DNA from: JACCZX01 sp963824935
GTDB lineage: Bacteria; Pseudomonadota; Gammaproteobacteria; Burkholderiales; Burkholderiaceae_F
Assembly: GCA_963824935.1 (NCBI GenBank)
Contig: CAWGRF010000002.1
Coordinates: forward strand, 62,001 to 126,000
Length of the DNA: 64,000 nucleotides
Reading direction: 5' to 3'
Part shown: one piece after another, positions 1 to 8,781 of the stretch
Position numbering within the stretch: the stretch's first letter is position 1
How the letters are laid out: each line of letters begins with the position of its first letter
Translations under genes and position numbers: made by a program
Notes under the pieces: generated by a model
The model's database searches: none
What the model was told of the DNA's origin: nothing
Seen by the model: the letters and a program-made list of their open reading frames with translations, nothing else

Positions 1-36
1 GAAACCCGCGCGCCCTCATAAACCCGAGGAATTCAG

Positions 37-327
37 ATGGTCGTCATTCGACTTGCGCGAGGCGGCGCCAAAAAACGCCCGTTTTTTAACATTGTTGCCA
101 CCGATTCGCGTAACCCGCGCGACGGCCGCTTTATCGAGCGCGTCGGGTTTTACAACCCCGTCGCGGCTGGCGGCGAACCGAGGTTTCGCATTGCCCAGGA
201 CCGATTGACCTACTGGACCGGTGTCGGCGCCCGGATGTCACCGACGGTGGCGCGGCTGCTCAAGCAACATCCAGCGGTTGCGGAGCAGGCCCCGACTGAG
301 CAACCGGCCGCCGCCGCGGCGGAGTGA
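37..327 (+). CDS. rpsP: 30S ribosomal protein S16
   Basis: Small-subunit ribosomal protein needed for 30S assembly. The N-terminus MVVIRLARGGAKKRPFFNIV and the following DSRNPRDGRFIERVGFYNP block are the S16 hallmark. The protein is 96 residues against about 80-90 usually; the extra length is an Ala/Pro/Glu-rich tail. An ATG at 37 is preceded by a GAGGA ribosome-binding site at 25-29. The stop codon overlaps the GTG start of rimM, so the two are probably translationally coupled in the conserved rpsP-rimM-trmD-rplS operon. Confidence 0.97.
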   Translation: MVVIRLARGGAKKRPFFNIVATDSRNPRDGRFIERVGFYNPVAAGGEPRFRIAQDRLTYWTGVGARMSPTVARLLKQHPAVAEQAPTEQPAAAAAE

Positions 328-858
328 TTCCGGACGATTTGGTCGAGCTCGGCGCCGTGCGCGGCGCTTATGGACTGAAGGGCTGGGTCCGCGTGACGCC
401 GTTTGCTGCCGACGGGGTAGTTCTTGAGAGTGTCCGCCGCTGGTGGTTGGTGCAAGACTCAGCGGCGAAGGAAATGAGGGTTCAGGAAGTCAGACGGCAC
501 GGCGAATCGATCGTCGCGAAGTGGCAGGGGTGTGAAAGCAGGGAAGTCGCCGCAGAACTCAAGAACGCGACGATCGCGGTTGCCCGCAGCGACTTTCCGC
601 CGACGGGCGAGGGCGAGCATTACTTGAACGATGTTATCGGCCATCGCGTGGTCAACCGGGAGGGCGTCGAACTAGGGTGTGTGTCCGGTCTGCGTACCGG
701 CCCGGACAAGGCAGTAGGCGGGGCGCAGTGGCTTGAGGTTGCAAGGGAAGGGAACAATCAGGAGCAGATCGCTGCTCATTCCGCTGGTCGATCAATATAT
801 CGAGGCGATTGATCCGGATGCTGGCGTGGTAAGGGTCGACTGGCAAAGCGATTGGTGA
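324..858 (+). CDS. rimM: Ribosome maturation factor RimM (frame broken near the 3' end)
   Basis: 16S rRNA processing protein that binds S19 during 30S maturation. It starts at a GTG overlapping the rpsP stop; the N-terminus IPDDLVELGAVRGAYGLKGW is typical. The open frame beginning at 324 runs to 812, but its last 15 or so residues are not RimM-like. The correct C-terminus (LLIPLVDQYIEAID followed by GVVRVDW) is read one frame further on, from about 772 to a TGA at 856-858. An extra base somewhere around 755-771 explains this. Reconstructed length is about 178 residues, normal for the family. Most likely a sequence error rather than a pseudogene, since trmD follows immediately. Confidence 0.9.
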
Positions 859-870
859 GGTCGAGATCAG

Positions 871-1636
871 ATGATGCGCTTCGACGTGATCACGCTGTTT
901 CCATCGATGTTCGCAGCTGTTGTCGAGCACGGCATCACACATCGCGCACACGAGCAGGGACTCTGGTCGTTGACGACGTGGAACCCGCGCGACTTCGTCG
1001 ATGATCCTCATCGAACGGTCGATGATCGGCCGTTTGGTGGCGGACCAGGAATGGTGTTGATGGCGCAGCCGCTGGCCGATGCGCTGTCGGCAGTCAAGGC
1101 GAGCGGACGTGGCGCCAGGGTCATTGCTCTGGCGCCGAACGGAGTTGCGTTAACCGATGCCAGAGTGCGTCAGCTGGCAGCAGGCGCAGGATTCGCTGGC
1201 GCTGATCTGCGGACGCTATGAGGGTGTAGACCAGCGATTTCTCGATGCTTGCGTGGACGAGGTCGTATCGATCGGCGACTTCGTGTTGTCCGGCGGTGAG
1301 ATTGCCGCGATGGCGCTGATCGACGCCGTGGTTCGGCACTTGCCGGGTGCGTTGAAGGATGAGTCGGCAGCCGATGAGTCGTTCGCCGGCGGACTGCTCG
1401 ACGGCAGGCATTACACGCGGCCCGAGGTGTGGCGCGGGATGAAAGTGCCGCAGGTGCTGCTTTCCGGGCATCATGCGCAGATCGCTGAGTGGCGCCGGCG
1501 CGACGCGCTTGGGCTGACGGCGCGGCAGCGGCCGGATTTGATCGATCGCGCTCGCGTCGCGGGCCAATTGAGCGCGACCGATGAGAGAAAGTTGCGCGAG
1601 CCGGCACAAGCCGCAGGCGCGCAAGACGAATCGTGA
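871..1636 (+). CDS. trmD: tRNA (guanine-37-N1)-methyltransferase (frame broken)
   Basis: SPOUT-class methyltransferase that makes m1G37 in tRNAs, preventing +1 slippage; essential in most bacteria. The first part (871 to about 1182) contains the RTVDDRPFGGGPGM block. The second part, read one frame further on, contains LICGRYEGVDQRF, the VLSGGEIAAMALID knot region and the HYTRPEVW and LLSGHHAQI blocks. Deleting one G at 1183-1184 joins the halves as QLAAAQDSLALICGRYEG and gives a normal 255-residue protein. Third gene of the rpsP operon. Start could be either of the two adjacent ATGs at 871 and 874. Confidence 0.93.
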
Positions 1637-1722
1637 GGTGATGAAGCAGTATCTGGAATCGGCCATCCTCTGGTGCGGAATAACATCAAACGCTCGCAGC
1701 ACGATGGATTAAGGAGAACTAA

Positions 1723-2154
1723 GTGAACGTCATTCAGCAGTTAGAGCAGGAAGAACTTAAGCGTGTCAGCGCCAACAAGGAGATTCCAGAGTTTGCGCCG
1801 GGCGATACCGTGATCGTCAACGTCAATGTCGTCGAAGGCACTCGCAAGCGAGTGCAGGCCTATGAAGGCGTCGTCATCGGCCGCCGCAATCGCGGTCTGA
1901 ATTCTTCGTTCGTCGTGCGCAAGGTCTCGAGCGGCGAAGGCGTCGAGCGAACATTTCAGTTGTACTCGCCGACAATTGCATCGATTGAGGTCAAGCGCCG
2001 TGGTGACGTGCGGCGTGCGAAGCTGTACTACCTGCGCGATCGGTCGGGCAAATCGGCGCGCATCCGCGAAAAACTGCGGCATAAGAGTGCGGCCGATAAG
2101 ACGGCGGCCGACGCCGCGGCGGCAGAGCAGGCCGACGGCGACACCGCGGAATAA
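1723..2154 (+). CDS. rplS: 50S ribosomal protein L19
   Basis: Large-subunit protein at the 30S-50S interface. Starts at a GTG at 1723 with a strong AAGGAG site at 1711-1716. The core FAPGDTVIVNVNVVEGTRKRVQ and VERTFQLYSPTIASIEVKRRGDVRRAKLYYLR regions match L19; conservation ends at about residue 120 and a low-complexity Ala/Asp tail brings it to 143 residues. Last gene of the operon, followed at once by an intrinsic terminator. Confidence 0.97.
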   Translation: MNVIQQLEQEELKRVSANKEIPEFAPGDTVIVNVNVVEGTRKRVQAYEGVVIGRRNRGLNSSFVVRKVSSGEGVERTFQLYSPTIASIEVKRRGDVRRAKLYYLRDRSGKSARIREKLRHKSAADKTAADAAAAEQADGDTAE

Positions 2155-2170
2155 TCCGCGCCGTGATAAG

Positions 2171-2197
2171 AAGCCGCCTGCCCGGCGGCTTTTTTTT
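2171..2197 (+). terminator. Rho-independent terminator after rplS
   Basis: AGCCGCC at 2172-2178 pairs with GGCGGCT at 2184-2190 around a five-base loop, followed by eight T residues to 2197. It ends only 10 bases before the start of the Nudix gene. Confidence 0.9.
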
Positions 2198-2207
2198 GCA
2201 ATCACCG

Positions 2208-2978
2208 ATGAGCGCAAGCGACAACGACGACGATCCACTAGCCGCACGCCCGATCTTCGACCCTGAGTCGATTCCGCACGATCCGGCGTTCGCAGCTGTC
2301 GAGGCGCGTGGCGATGCGATCGCTGTCGACGAACTGCGGCCGGCAGCCATCAGGCAGCGTTTCGCCGCGCCGCCTCGATGGGAACCCGAGCTGCGCACCG
2401 ACATGCAGCTGTTTTATCCGGATCGTCCGCCGCGTATCGCGTCGGTGCTGATCCCACTGGTTGTTCACGAAGATCAAAAGGTCGGCGTACTGCTAACGCA
2501 GCGCACCGCGCACTTGCACGATCATGGCGGGCAGATCAGTTTTCCGGGCGGCGGGGTCCATCAGAGCGACGCCGATCCGATTGCAACGGCGCTGCGCGAG
2601 GCACATGAGGAGATCGGTTTGCCGCCGGCGCTGGTGGAGGTGATCGGCACGCTGCCCGAGTACCTGACGGCGACCGGCTACAGGGTGACGCCGGTGATCG
2701 GTCTGATCGAGCGGCCGTTTTCACCGGTGCTCGATCCATTCGAAGTGTCTGAGGTGTTCGAAGTTCCGCTCGCGTTTCTAATGGACCCGGTTAATCACGA
2801 GCGACGAATCTTTCGGTTCGGTGACACGGTGCGCACGTTCTACGCGATGCCGTATACGGCGCCGCAGATGAGCGGTGCCGACAGCCGCCGCTACTTCATC
2901 TGGGGCGCCACGGCGGCGATGCTGCGCAATCTGTATCACTTCTTGAGCGCGGATCGCACGCGGCCGGCCCTGGCGTAG
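2208..2978 (+). CDS. Nudix hydrolase, CoA pyrophosphatase type
   Basis: Nudix family protein of the CoA/acyl-CoA pyrophosphatase (NudL/YeaB) subfamily, cleaving CoA to 3',5'-ADP and phosphopantetheine derivatives. The Nudix box is ALREAHEEIGL after the subfamily-typical GGGVHQSDADPIAT segment at about residues 113-135; REAHEE carries the metal ligands. About 256 residues from the ATG at 2208. A GTG at 2163 is in frame, but it would place the terminator inside the gene, so I prefer 2208; no obvious ribosome-binding site precedes either. Same position after rplS as in many betaproteobacteria. Confidence 0.88.
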   Translation: MSASDNDDDPLAARPIFDPESIPHDPAFAAVEARGDAIAVDELRPAAIRQRFAAPPRWEPELRTDMQLFYPDRPPRIASVLIPLVVHEDQKVGVLLTQRTAHLHDHGGQISFPGGGVHQSDADPIATALREAHEEIGLPPALVEVIGTLPEYLTATGYRVTPVIGLIERPFSPVLDPFEVSEVFEVPLAFLMDPVNHERRIFRFGDTVRTFYAMPYTAPQMSGADSRRYFIWGATAAMLRNLYHFLSADRTRPALA

Positions 2979-3003
2979 CAGGACAGGCCACTAGAATCAA
3001 ACC

Positions 3004-3969
3004 ATGAGCTGGCTATCGCTGGTCATCACGCTGCTGCTTGAACAGGTGCGACCGCTGCCGGCTGCCAATCCGGTGTACGCCGCCGTGCGTGCGATCTCTG
3101 CCTGGGCAGAGCGCAACTTGAATGCAGGTCGCTGGCAACACGGCGTGTACGCGTGGCTATTGGTCGTGATCGGCCTTGCTCTGGCCGTCAGCGCGGTCTA
3201 TTCGATTGCGCTCTGGATTCACTGGCTGCTCGCGCTGGCGGTCAATGTGACCGTGCTGTTCTTCACGCTCGGGTTTCGCCAATTTAGCCATCGCGGCACC
3301 GAAATCCAGATCGCCCTCGCCAACGGCGACTTGAACGCTGCGCGGCGCGAGCTCACCGCGTGGAAGCAGCAGATGGAGCCCAGCTTTAGTGCGGCCGATC
3401 TCGACCAAGACGAAGTGGTGCGGCAGGCGATCGAGCACGGACTGCTGCTGGCGCAACGGCATGTCTTCGGAGTGTTCTTCTGGTTCGTCGTGCTTCCCGG
3501 TCCGATGGGCGCCGTCGCGTATCGACTCGCCGAACACGTTTCGCGAGTGTGGAATCGTCCCGCCGTGACTCCAGCGCCGGCCGACCGCTTTGGTGATTTT
3601 GCGCGGCGCGCGTTTGCGTGGATCGACTGGGCGCCGGCCCGATTGACATCACTGGGCTTTGCGGTCGTCGGCGACTTTGAAGGCGCGATTTACTGCTGGC
3701 GTCAGGTATCGCGCCAACAGCCGATCGATGGCATGCCAGCGCCGGATTCGCGCACCTTGATTCTGGCGGCGGCCAGTGGCGCCCTCAATTTGCGACTGAT
3801 GCCCGCGGTCGAGAGTGCGCGTTACTTCGATGAAGTTGGCAACGAGGGCGCCGGCCTCGCCGAGCCCAGCATTCCGGCGGTGCGGTCTGTTGTCGGACTG
3901 GTATGGCGCACGCTTCTGCTCTGGCTGGTTTTGTTGTTGCTGCTGACACTCGCCCGCCTGTTCTCCTAG
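3004..3969 (+). CDS. CobD/CbiB-family membrane protein
   Basis: Integral membrane protein of 321 residues related to CobD/CbiB (adenosylcobinamide-phosphate synthase) and AmpE-like proteins. Hydrophobic segments lie at about residues 1-15, 45-90, 150-175 and 295-320; the conserved patterns LFFTLGFRQFSHRGTEI and HVFGVFFWFVVLPGPMGAVAYRLAE are visible. There are no other cobalamin genes nearby, and this location downstream of the Nudix gene is common in betaproteobacteria, so a real role in B12 synthesis is uncertain. It ends convergently, 26 bases from the next gene. Confidence 0.8.
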   Translation: MSWLSLVITLLLEQVRPLPAANPVYAAVRAISAWAERNLNAGRWQHGVYAWLLVVIGLALAVSAVYSIALWIHWLLALAVNVTVLFFTLGFRQFSHRGTEIQIALANGDLNAARRELTAWKQQMEPSFSAADLDQDEVVRQAIEHGLLLAQRHVFGVFFWFVVLPGPMGAVAYRLAEHVSRVWNRPAVTPAPADRFGDFARRAFAWIDWAPARLTSLGFAVVGDFEGAIYCWRQVSRQQPIDGMPAPDSRTLILAAASGALNLRLMPAVESARYFDEVGNEGAGLAEPSIPAVRSVVGLVWRTLLLWLVLLLLLTLARLFS

Positions 3970-3995
3970 AAACTCTACGGTTCTGCGGAGCTTTC

Positions 3996-4319
3996 TTACG
4001 GCCGCGTCGCCCCGCATTGCCAGCAGCTGCCAAATTGCGGCTCAGAGAATTCTGCGCACACTTTGCACTGCCACTGCGGACCGTGCATCGGGTGCTGCAG
4101 TTGCTGCAGAATTTCTCGCGCGCGCGACTCTTCGTGATCAAGCTCTATCCACACCTGCGGCGCACATTCGAGAAACGGGATTTGGCCGAGAGCGCCAGAC
4201 AGCGCTGTGTTGCGCACCTCGCAACGAATGCCGGCAGCGCGCAGCGTCTCTGCCCAGATCGAGGCCTGCAGCGAATGGTCGGCGCGCGCCAGCAGCTTCA
4301 TCAGTGGTTCACTCGCCAC
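3996..4319 (-). CDS. DUF2007-type protein with C-terminal zinc ribbon
   Basis: Small 107-residue protein. Residues 5-70 resemble the DUF2007 putative signal-transducing domain (LMKLLARADHSLQASIWAETL, then the WIELDHEESRAREIL segment). Residues 80-107 form a short zinc ribbon with two CxxC pairs (CKVC and CWQC). The stop of rsgA lies one base upstream of this start, so it is probably cotranscribed with rsgA. The molecular role is unknown; protein or nucleic-acid binding by the ribbon is inference. Confidence 0.75.
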   Translation of the reverse strand: MASEPLMKLLARADHSLQASIWAETLRAAGIRCEVRNTALSGALGQIPFLECAPQVWIELDHEESRAREILQQLQHPMHGPQWQCKVCAEFSEPQFGSCWQCGATRP

Positions 4320-5219
4320 TCATTTACCAGATAAAGCCAGCGAACGATAGAACTCGTAGCGTTCCGGCGCCACTTTGCGCTCGCTCAAGGCACCACGAAC
4401 GGCACATTCCGGTTCTTCTAGATGGCGGCAATCGAGAAAGCGGCAGTGTCCAAGCAGCGGTGCGAACTCGGGAAACGTTGCTGCGACGTCGTCCGGCGAC
4501 AAGTGCCCTAACCCGAATTCCTGAAAGCCCGGTGTATCGACCAGCGCGCTGCTGCCAAAAGAGAACCAGCGCGAGGCGGTCGTCGTCTGCATGCCGGCGT
4601 TCAGGCGTTTCGAATACTCCTGTGTGCGCGCCTGCGCATCTGGGAGAAGAAGGTTAAGCAACGTCGATTTGCCCATCCCCGATTGCCCCACCAGCAAGCT
4701 CTTCCGCCCGGTGACTTCGCGCATCAAGAGCGCGCGCGATCGATCCGCATCAACCTTGGCCGACAGCGCCAATGTGCGCCATCCTAACTGCGAAATCTGC
4801 TGCAGAAGTGAAATGGCTTCATCGGACTCGGACAGGTCGCTCTTGTTGCGCAGTACCAGCGCTTCGATGCCGGCGGCTCCAGCGGCGACCAGTGCCTTCC
4901 AGATGAACCAGCGGTTAAATGCCGGACGCGCAGCGAACACGATGATCACCTGATCGATATTTGCGGCGAGCGCCTTGGTGCGATAAGAATCGGCCCGAAA
5001 GAGAAGCGTCGTGCGCGGCTCGATCGACTCGATTCTTGCCTGGTCTGGCGACGTTACGCTTGCCGTTACGCAATCTCCGACGACCGCGTCCCCGCGTCGG
5101 CCGCGGCGAGTTGCCTGCCGGATGCGATCGCCATCGTCGATCAGTGATTGCCGCCCGAACGTTGCAACGACCCGGGCGCGCAGCGGCGTACCTGAGGCGC
5201 TGCGCGGCGCGTGTATCAC
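4320..5219 (-). CDS. rsgA: Ribosome small-subunit-dependent GTPase A
   Basis: Circularly permuted GTPase that acts late in 30S maturation. The N-terminal OB fold (residues 8-70) is followed by G4 (RNKSDL), the P-loop GQSGMGKST, DTPG, and the C-terminal zinc site CRFLDCRHLEEPECAV. The open frame extends about 104 codons further upstream, but that stretch lies on top of the pcd gene. I place the start at the GTG at 5219-5217, which overlaps the pcd stop as GTGA and gives 299 residues, normal for RsgA. Confidence 0.93.
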   Translation of the reverse strand: MIHAPRSASGTPLRARVVATFGRQSLIDDGDRIRQATRRGRRGDAVVGDCVTASVTSPDQARIESIEPRTTLLFRADSYRTKALAANIDQVIIVFAARPAFNRWFIWKALVAAGAAGIEALVLRNKSDLSESDEAISLLQQISQLGWRTLALSAKVDADRSRALLMREVTGRKSLLVGQSGMGKSTLLNLLLPDAQARTQEYSKRLNAGMQTTTASRWFSFGSSALVDTPGFQEFGLGHLSPDDVAATFPEFAPLLGHCRFLDCRHLEEPECAVRGALSERKVAPERYEFYRSLALSGK

Positions 5220-5563
5220 GCGGTGCCGTACCGATTCGAATAAATCGCGTCGGCCTTGGCGGCGGAAATGAAATCGTTTTCCGAAATGCCGCTGACCGAG
5301 TGCGTGTTGTAGCGTACGTCGCAACGGTTGTAGCCGACATGCAGATCCGGATGATGGTCTTCGCGATGAACCATAAACGCCAGCGCGTTGACGAAAGCGA
5401 GCGTCTCGTAATAATTCTTGAAGCGATACGTTTTCGCGAGGGCGCCAGCGTCGAGTCTCCACTGGTCGAGCACGCGCAGCTGTTCGGCGACGTCCGCTTC
5501 GCTCATTGCTGAGCCTTTGACTTCTCGGCAATGCGAAGCGAGTAGCTGCTCGACTGTCTTCAT
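5216..5563 (-). CDS. Pterin-4-alpha-carbinolamine dehydratase
   Basis: PCD/DCoH-family enzyme that dehydrates 4a-hydroxytetrahydropterin. The conserved catalytic segment VHREDHHPDLHVGYNRCDV and the C-terminal ISENDFISAAKADAI are present. The start chosen is the ATG at 5563-5561 (MKTVEQLLASHC), overlapping the end of the M48 peptidase gene by four bases; MSEADVAEQL, about 20 residues in, is the alternative. The stop overlaps the rsgA start, so peptidase, pcd and rsgA form one tight operon. Confidence 0.92.
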   Translation of the reverse strand: MKTVEQLLASHCREVKGSAMSEADVAEQLRVLDQWRLDAGALAKTYRFKNYYETLAFVNALAFMVHREDHHPDLHVGYNRCDVRYNTHSVSGISENDFISAAKADAIYSNRYGTA

Positions 5564-6828
5564 CGTCCGTTTGCGCTCGCCTGCAACAGTCGCTCGATAC
5601 GAATCGATGCCGGCGGATGGCTGTCGTAAAACGCCGAGTGGACCGGGTCCGGTGTCAACGTCGATGCGTTGTCCTGATAGAGCTTCACAAGCGCAGTGGC
5701 CAGATCTTCCGCCGATGCGTTGCGCGCGGCAAACGAATCGGCCTCGAACTCGTGCCTGCGCGACATCAGGCTCGCGAGCGGAGCAAATGCAAATGTGAAA
5801 ACCGGCAATACCAGCATGAAAAGGACCAGCGCAACCCCCTGATTGGCACCGCTCGCCGACGGCTGAACGCCCAGACCGATGTAGAACCATGGCTGCGCGA
5901 TCAACCATCCGAGCAGTGCCAGCACACCGAGGCTTGCGGCAAATGAAAAGGCGAGCCGTTTTGCAATGTGCTTCAGCTTGAAGTGCCCGAGCTCGTGAGC
6001 CAGCACAGCCTCGATTTCGGGCGGCAGCAACCGCTCGATCAGCGTATCGAAAAACACGATGCGCTTGGCACGTCCGAGGCCGGTGAAATACGCGTTGCCG
6101 TGCGCTGAGCGGCGCGAGCCGTCCATCACGAATACGCCTTTGCTCGCAAACCCCGTGCGCTCCAGCAACGCTCCGATTCGCTGGGCCAGCGCCAGGTCTT
6201 TCAGCGGTTCGAACTTGTTGAAGATCGGCGCGATCAGCGTCGGATACAGCACCAGGATGAGTGCGTTGAATCCAATCCACAGCAGCCACGCGTAAAACCA
6301 CCAGGCGCTACCCGCTCGTTGCATCAGCCAGATCGTGGCGGCGAGCAACGGCAATCCAAGGGCGGCCGCGATCGCCAGCGTTTTGAGCAAATCGGCGAAC
6401 CACAATCGAGGCGTCATCCGGTTAAAGCCGAATTGCTGCTCGATGCGAAACTGCCTGATCCATGCGAACGGCAAATCGATCACGCTCATCAGCAGTGCGA
6501 CTGCTGCCACCACAGAGACCTGATACAGCAGCTCGTTGTCGATCCATCCGCGCAGCGCTTCACTGATCCACTGCAACCCGCCGAGCAAGGTCAGGGAAAT
6601 GAGCGCAAGCGCACCGAACGCAGTCTCAATGATTCCGAGCCGGACTTTGGCAACGGTGTAGCGCGCCGCTTTGCGATGCGACTCGAGCGACACGCGGTCT
6701 GCGAACTGCGGCGGCACGCGATCCGCGTGCGCTGTGACGTAACGAATCTGGCGTGATGCCAGCCAGTACCGAAGGCCGATCATCAGCAAGAGGAACAGGA
6801 TAAACGCGCTGGTTAGGAGTGAGGCCAT
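5560..6828 (-). CDS. M48 family metallopeptidase (Ste24/CAAX protease type)
   Basis: Polytopic membrane zinc protease of the Ste24p family, 422 residues from the ATG at 6828 (MASLLTS); an in-frame ATG six codons upstream is the alternative. The zinc motif HELGH is at about residues 278-282 and the third ligand lies in the RRHEFEADSFAA segment. At least six membrane helices flank it. The N-terminal half carries the CAAX-protease N-domain features (FRIEQQFGFNRMTPRLW). The bacterial substrate is unknown; membrane protein quality control is the usual guess. Divergent from orn across about 110 bases. Confidence 0.92.
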   Translation of the reverse strand: MASLLTSAFILFLLLMIGLRYWLASRQIRYVTAHADRVPPQFADRVSLESHRKAARYTVAKVRLGIIETAFGALALISLTLLGGLQWISEALRGWIDNELLYQVSVVAAVALLMSVIDLPFAWIRQFRIEQQFGFNRMTPRLWFADLLKTLAIAAALGLPLLAATIWLMQRAGSAWWFYAWLLWIGFNALILVLYPTLIAPIFNKFEPLKDLALAQRIGALLERTGFASKGVFVMDGSRRSAHGNAYFTGLGRAKRIVFFDTLIERLLPPEIEAVLAHELGHFKLKHIAKRLAFSFAASLGVLALLGWLIAQPWFYIGLGVQPSASGANQGVALVLFMLVLPVFTFAFAPLASLMSRRHEFEADSFAARNASAEDLATALVKLYQDNASTLTPDPVHSAFYDSHPPASIRIERLLQASANGR

Positions 6829-6938
6829 CGAGACCGGTGGTAACAAACTCAGCTGCTTGAGGCGAGAGGACGCGCGGTTCGCTGTGCCAGAATCCGCGCC
6901 GACCTGCTCAATGCGTTGATCAATACGTTTCGAAAATT

Positions 6939-7496
6939 ATGTCACAGCACCCGCGTTTTTCAGAGACGAACCTGATCTGGGTCGATATGGAAATGTCGGG
7001 ACTCAATCCCGATTCGGATCGAGTGCTCGAGGTGGCGGTTGTTGTCACCGGCCCTGAGCTTGACGTGATCGAAGAGGGTCCGGTTGTTGTCGTACGGCAA
7101 TCCGCGCGTGTATTGGACGGCATGGATCGGTGGAACACGGCGACGCACTCGCGTTCCGGGTTGATCGAGAAAGTGCGTGCGTCTGCGCTGGACGAAGAGC
7201 AATCGAGCGATCGCCTGATCGAGTTCTTGCAGTGGCTGGTGCCGCGCGGTAAATCACCGATGTGCGGCAATTCAATTTGCCAGGATCGCCGCTTTATGGC
7301 GCGCTGGATGCCGCGCCTCGAAGCGTTCTTCCACTATCGCAATGTCGATGTCAGCACGCTAAAGGAACTGGCGCGCCGCTGGTACCCTGAAGTGGGCCGC
7401 TCGTTCGAGAAAAAGAGCCGGCATGAAGCGCTGGCAGACATCTACGAATCGATCGACGAGTTGAAGCACTACCGCAAGGAAATGTTCCGCGTCTAG
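6939..7496 (+). CDS. orn: Oligoribonuclease
   Basis: DEDDh 3'-5' exoribonuclease degrading 2-5 nt RNAs and pGpG, the final step of c-di-GMP turnover. The DxE motif is in LIWVDMEMSGL near the N-terminus; CGNSICQDRRFMARWMPRLE and RHEALADIYESIDEL are the later Exo motifs, with the active-site His in RHEALAD. 185 residues, normal length. Its presence fits with the GGDEF-EAL protein encoded at 11-14 kb. Confidence 0.96.
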   Translation: MSQHPRFSETNLIWVDMEMSGLNPDSDRVLEVAVVVTGPELDVIEEGPVVVVRQSARVLDGMDRWNTATHSRSGLIEKVRASALDEEQSSDRLIEFLQWLVPRGKSPMCGNSICQDRRFMARWMPRLEAFFHYRNVDVSTLKELARRWYPEVGRSFEKKSRHEALADIYESIDELKHYRKEMFRV

Positions 7497-7507
7497 GGGT
7501 TGCCTGA

Positions 7508-8674
7508 TCAACGATCACCCGGCGTGTCCGCTGCCTCGGTCTCCGATTGTGCCGTGGCCGCGATGGCCGCGGTAGCGGTGACGGCGGTGGCTTCGGGCAC
7601 AGCGCCGCTGCGAGTGCTGATCCATGCCCTGCCCAGAGCGAAGCCAAGTGCCAGCAGAACCGGTCCCAGAATTACGCCGATGAATCCGAATGCGAGCACG
7701 CCGCCCAGTACGCCCAGAAAGATCAATCCAAGCGACAAGGTCGACCCACGTGCGATCAGCAGCGGCTTCAAGAAGTTGTCGATGCTGCTGATAACGGCGG
7801 CGCCCCAGATCACCATGAAGACCGCCCATCCGGCTTGGCCCTGCAGGTAAAGCCAGATGGCGGCGCCGCCCCACATTACAACGGGCCCCATCGGCACGAC
7901 GGACAGCACGAACGTTCCGACGCTCAACAGGAATGCGCCGGGCACGCCCGCGATCAGAAAACCGATGTAGGCGACGATTGCTTGCGCGGCTGCGGTCCCG
8001 ACAATGCTGATGAACACGCTGCGTGTCGTACCGACCACGATCGACAGCACTTCCTCGCTCATTTCGCCGGAGAGTCGGTGTGAAATGCGCTGCGTCAACT
8101 GGGCGATGCGCTCGCCGTCGCGGTAGTAGAAAAAAACGATGAATGCGACCAAGAGTAGTTGCAGCAGTCCATCGCCGAGCAGACGCACAACTGCAAGGGA
8201 AAGTTTGCCCGCAGGCTCCAGCGCTTTTTGCAGCAACGCCGCCGACTGCGTGCGGTCCGCCAGTGCAGACGTCAACCATTCGAACACGCTTTCGCCGACG
8301 ATCGGAATGCTCCTTATTTGCTCCGGAACGTGGATGCCGCCGTCCACTCGCCACTCGCGGAGAGCGGCCGACAGGGTAGGCAGATGATCGGCGGCAGCTT
8401 CCGCCAGCAACGCGATCGGCACGATCACCGTCACCAGGATCAGCAGCAGCATCACGGACGCACTCCAGGTCGAGCTTCCGGGCATTCTGTCGCGCAGTCG
8501 CTCGTACGCCGGCCACGTTGCAATGGCCAGCACTCCGGCGACCAGCAGCGCACTCAAAAACGGCTGCAGCACCAGATAGATGCCGATGACGACCAGTGCA
8601 GCGCCGCCGACCCGAAAGATCAGGTCGAAGCGGCCCTGCATTGACGAGCGTTCGATACGCGGAGGCGTTGGCAT
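7508..8674 (-). CDS. AI-2E family transporter
   Basis: PerM/TqsA-type membrane protein of 388 residues. Clusters of helices lie at about residues 18-45, 65-90, 155-180 and 215-345, and the family pattern FLLSVGTFVLSVVPMGPVVMWGG is followed by LTLSLGLIFLGVLGGVLAFG-like helices near the C-terminus. Substrate cannot be inferred; family members export small molecules or act in ion-coupled processes. The gene converges on orn, 11 bases apart, and starts near tRNA-Arg. Confidence 0.88.
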   Translation of the reverse strand: MPTPPRIERSSMQGRFDLIFRVGGAALVVIGIYLVLQPFLSALLVAGVLAIATWPAYERLRDRMPGSSTWSASVMLLLILVTVIVPIALLAEAAADHLPTLSAALREWRVDGGIHVPEQIRSIPIVGESVFEWLTSALADRTQSAALLQKALEPAGKLSLAVVRLLGDGLLQLLLVAFIVFFYYRDGERIAQLTQRISHRLSGEMSEEVLSIVVGTTRSVFISIVGTAAAQAIVAYIGFLIAGVPGAFLLSVGTFVLSVVPMGPVVMWGGAAIWLYLQGQAGWAVFMVIWGAAVISSIDNFLKPLLIARGSTLSLGLIFLGVLGGVLAFGFIGVILGPVLLALGFALGRAWISTRSGAVPEATAVTATAAIAATAQSETEAADTPGDR

Positions 8675-8706
8675 TCGGGTCGAGTTGACGAATTGTTGGC
8701 TTACCG

Positions 8707-8781
8707 TGGCCTCGCCGTCAGGAATCGAACCTGAATCTCACGCTTAGGAGGCGCGTGCACTGTCCATTGTGCTACGGCGAG
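8707..8781 (-). tRNA. tRNA-Arg (anticodon CCU)
   Basis: Cloverleaf read on the minus strand: acceptor CTCGCCG/CGGCGAG, D-stem GCAC/GTGC, anticodon stem CGCGC/GCGTG (one G-U pair) around CTCCTAA, T-arm with TTCGAAT, discriminator G, and an encoded CCA at 8709-8707. The anticodon CCU decodes AGG. Confidence 0.95.

Noticed and set aside
1121..1702. Long reading frames antisense to trmD, and similar ones across the window
   Set aside because: High-GC genes generate long antisense frames; these are Arg/Ala-rich and overlap clearly conserved genes.
5220..5531. A 104-codon N-terminal extension of rsgA
   Set aside because: It is antiframe to pcd on the same strand, is Arg-rich, and RsgA is normally about 300 residues; GTG 5219 gives that.
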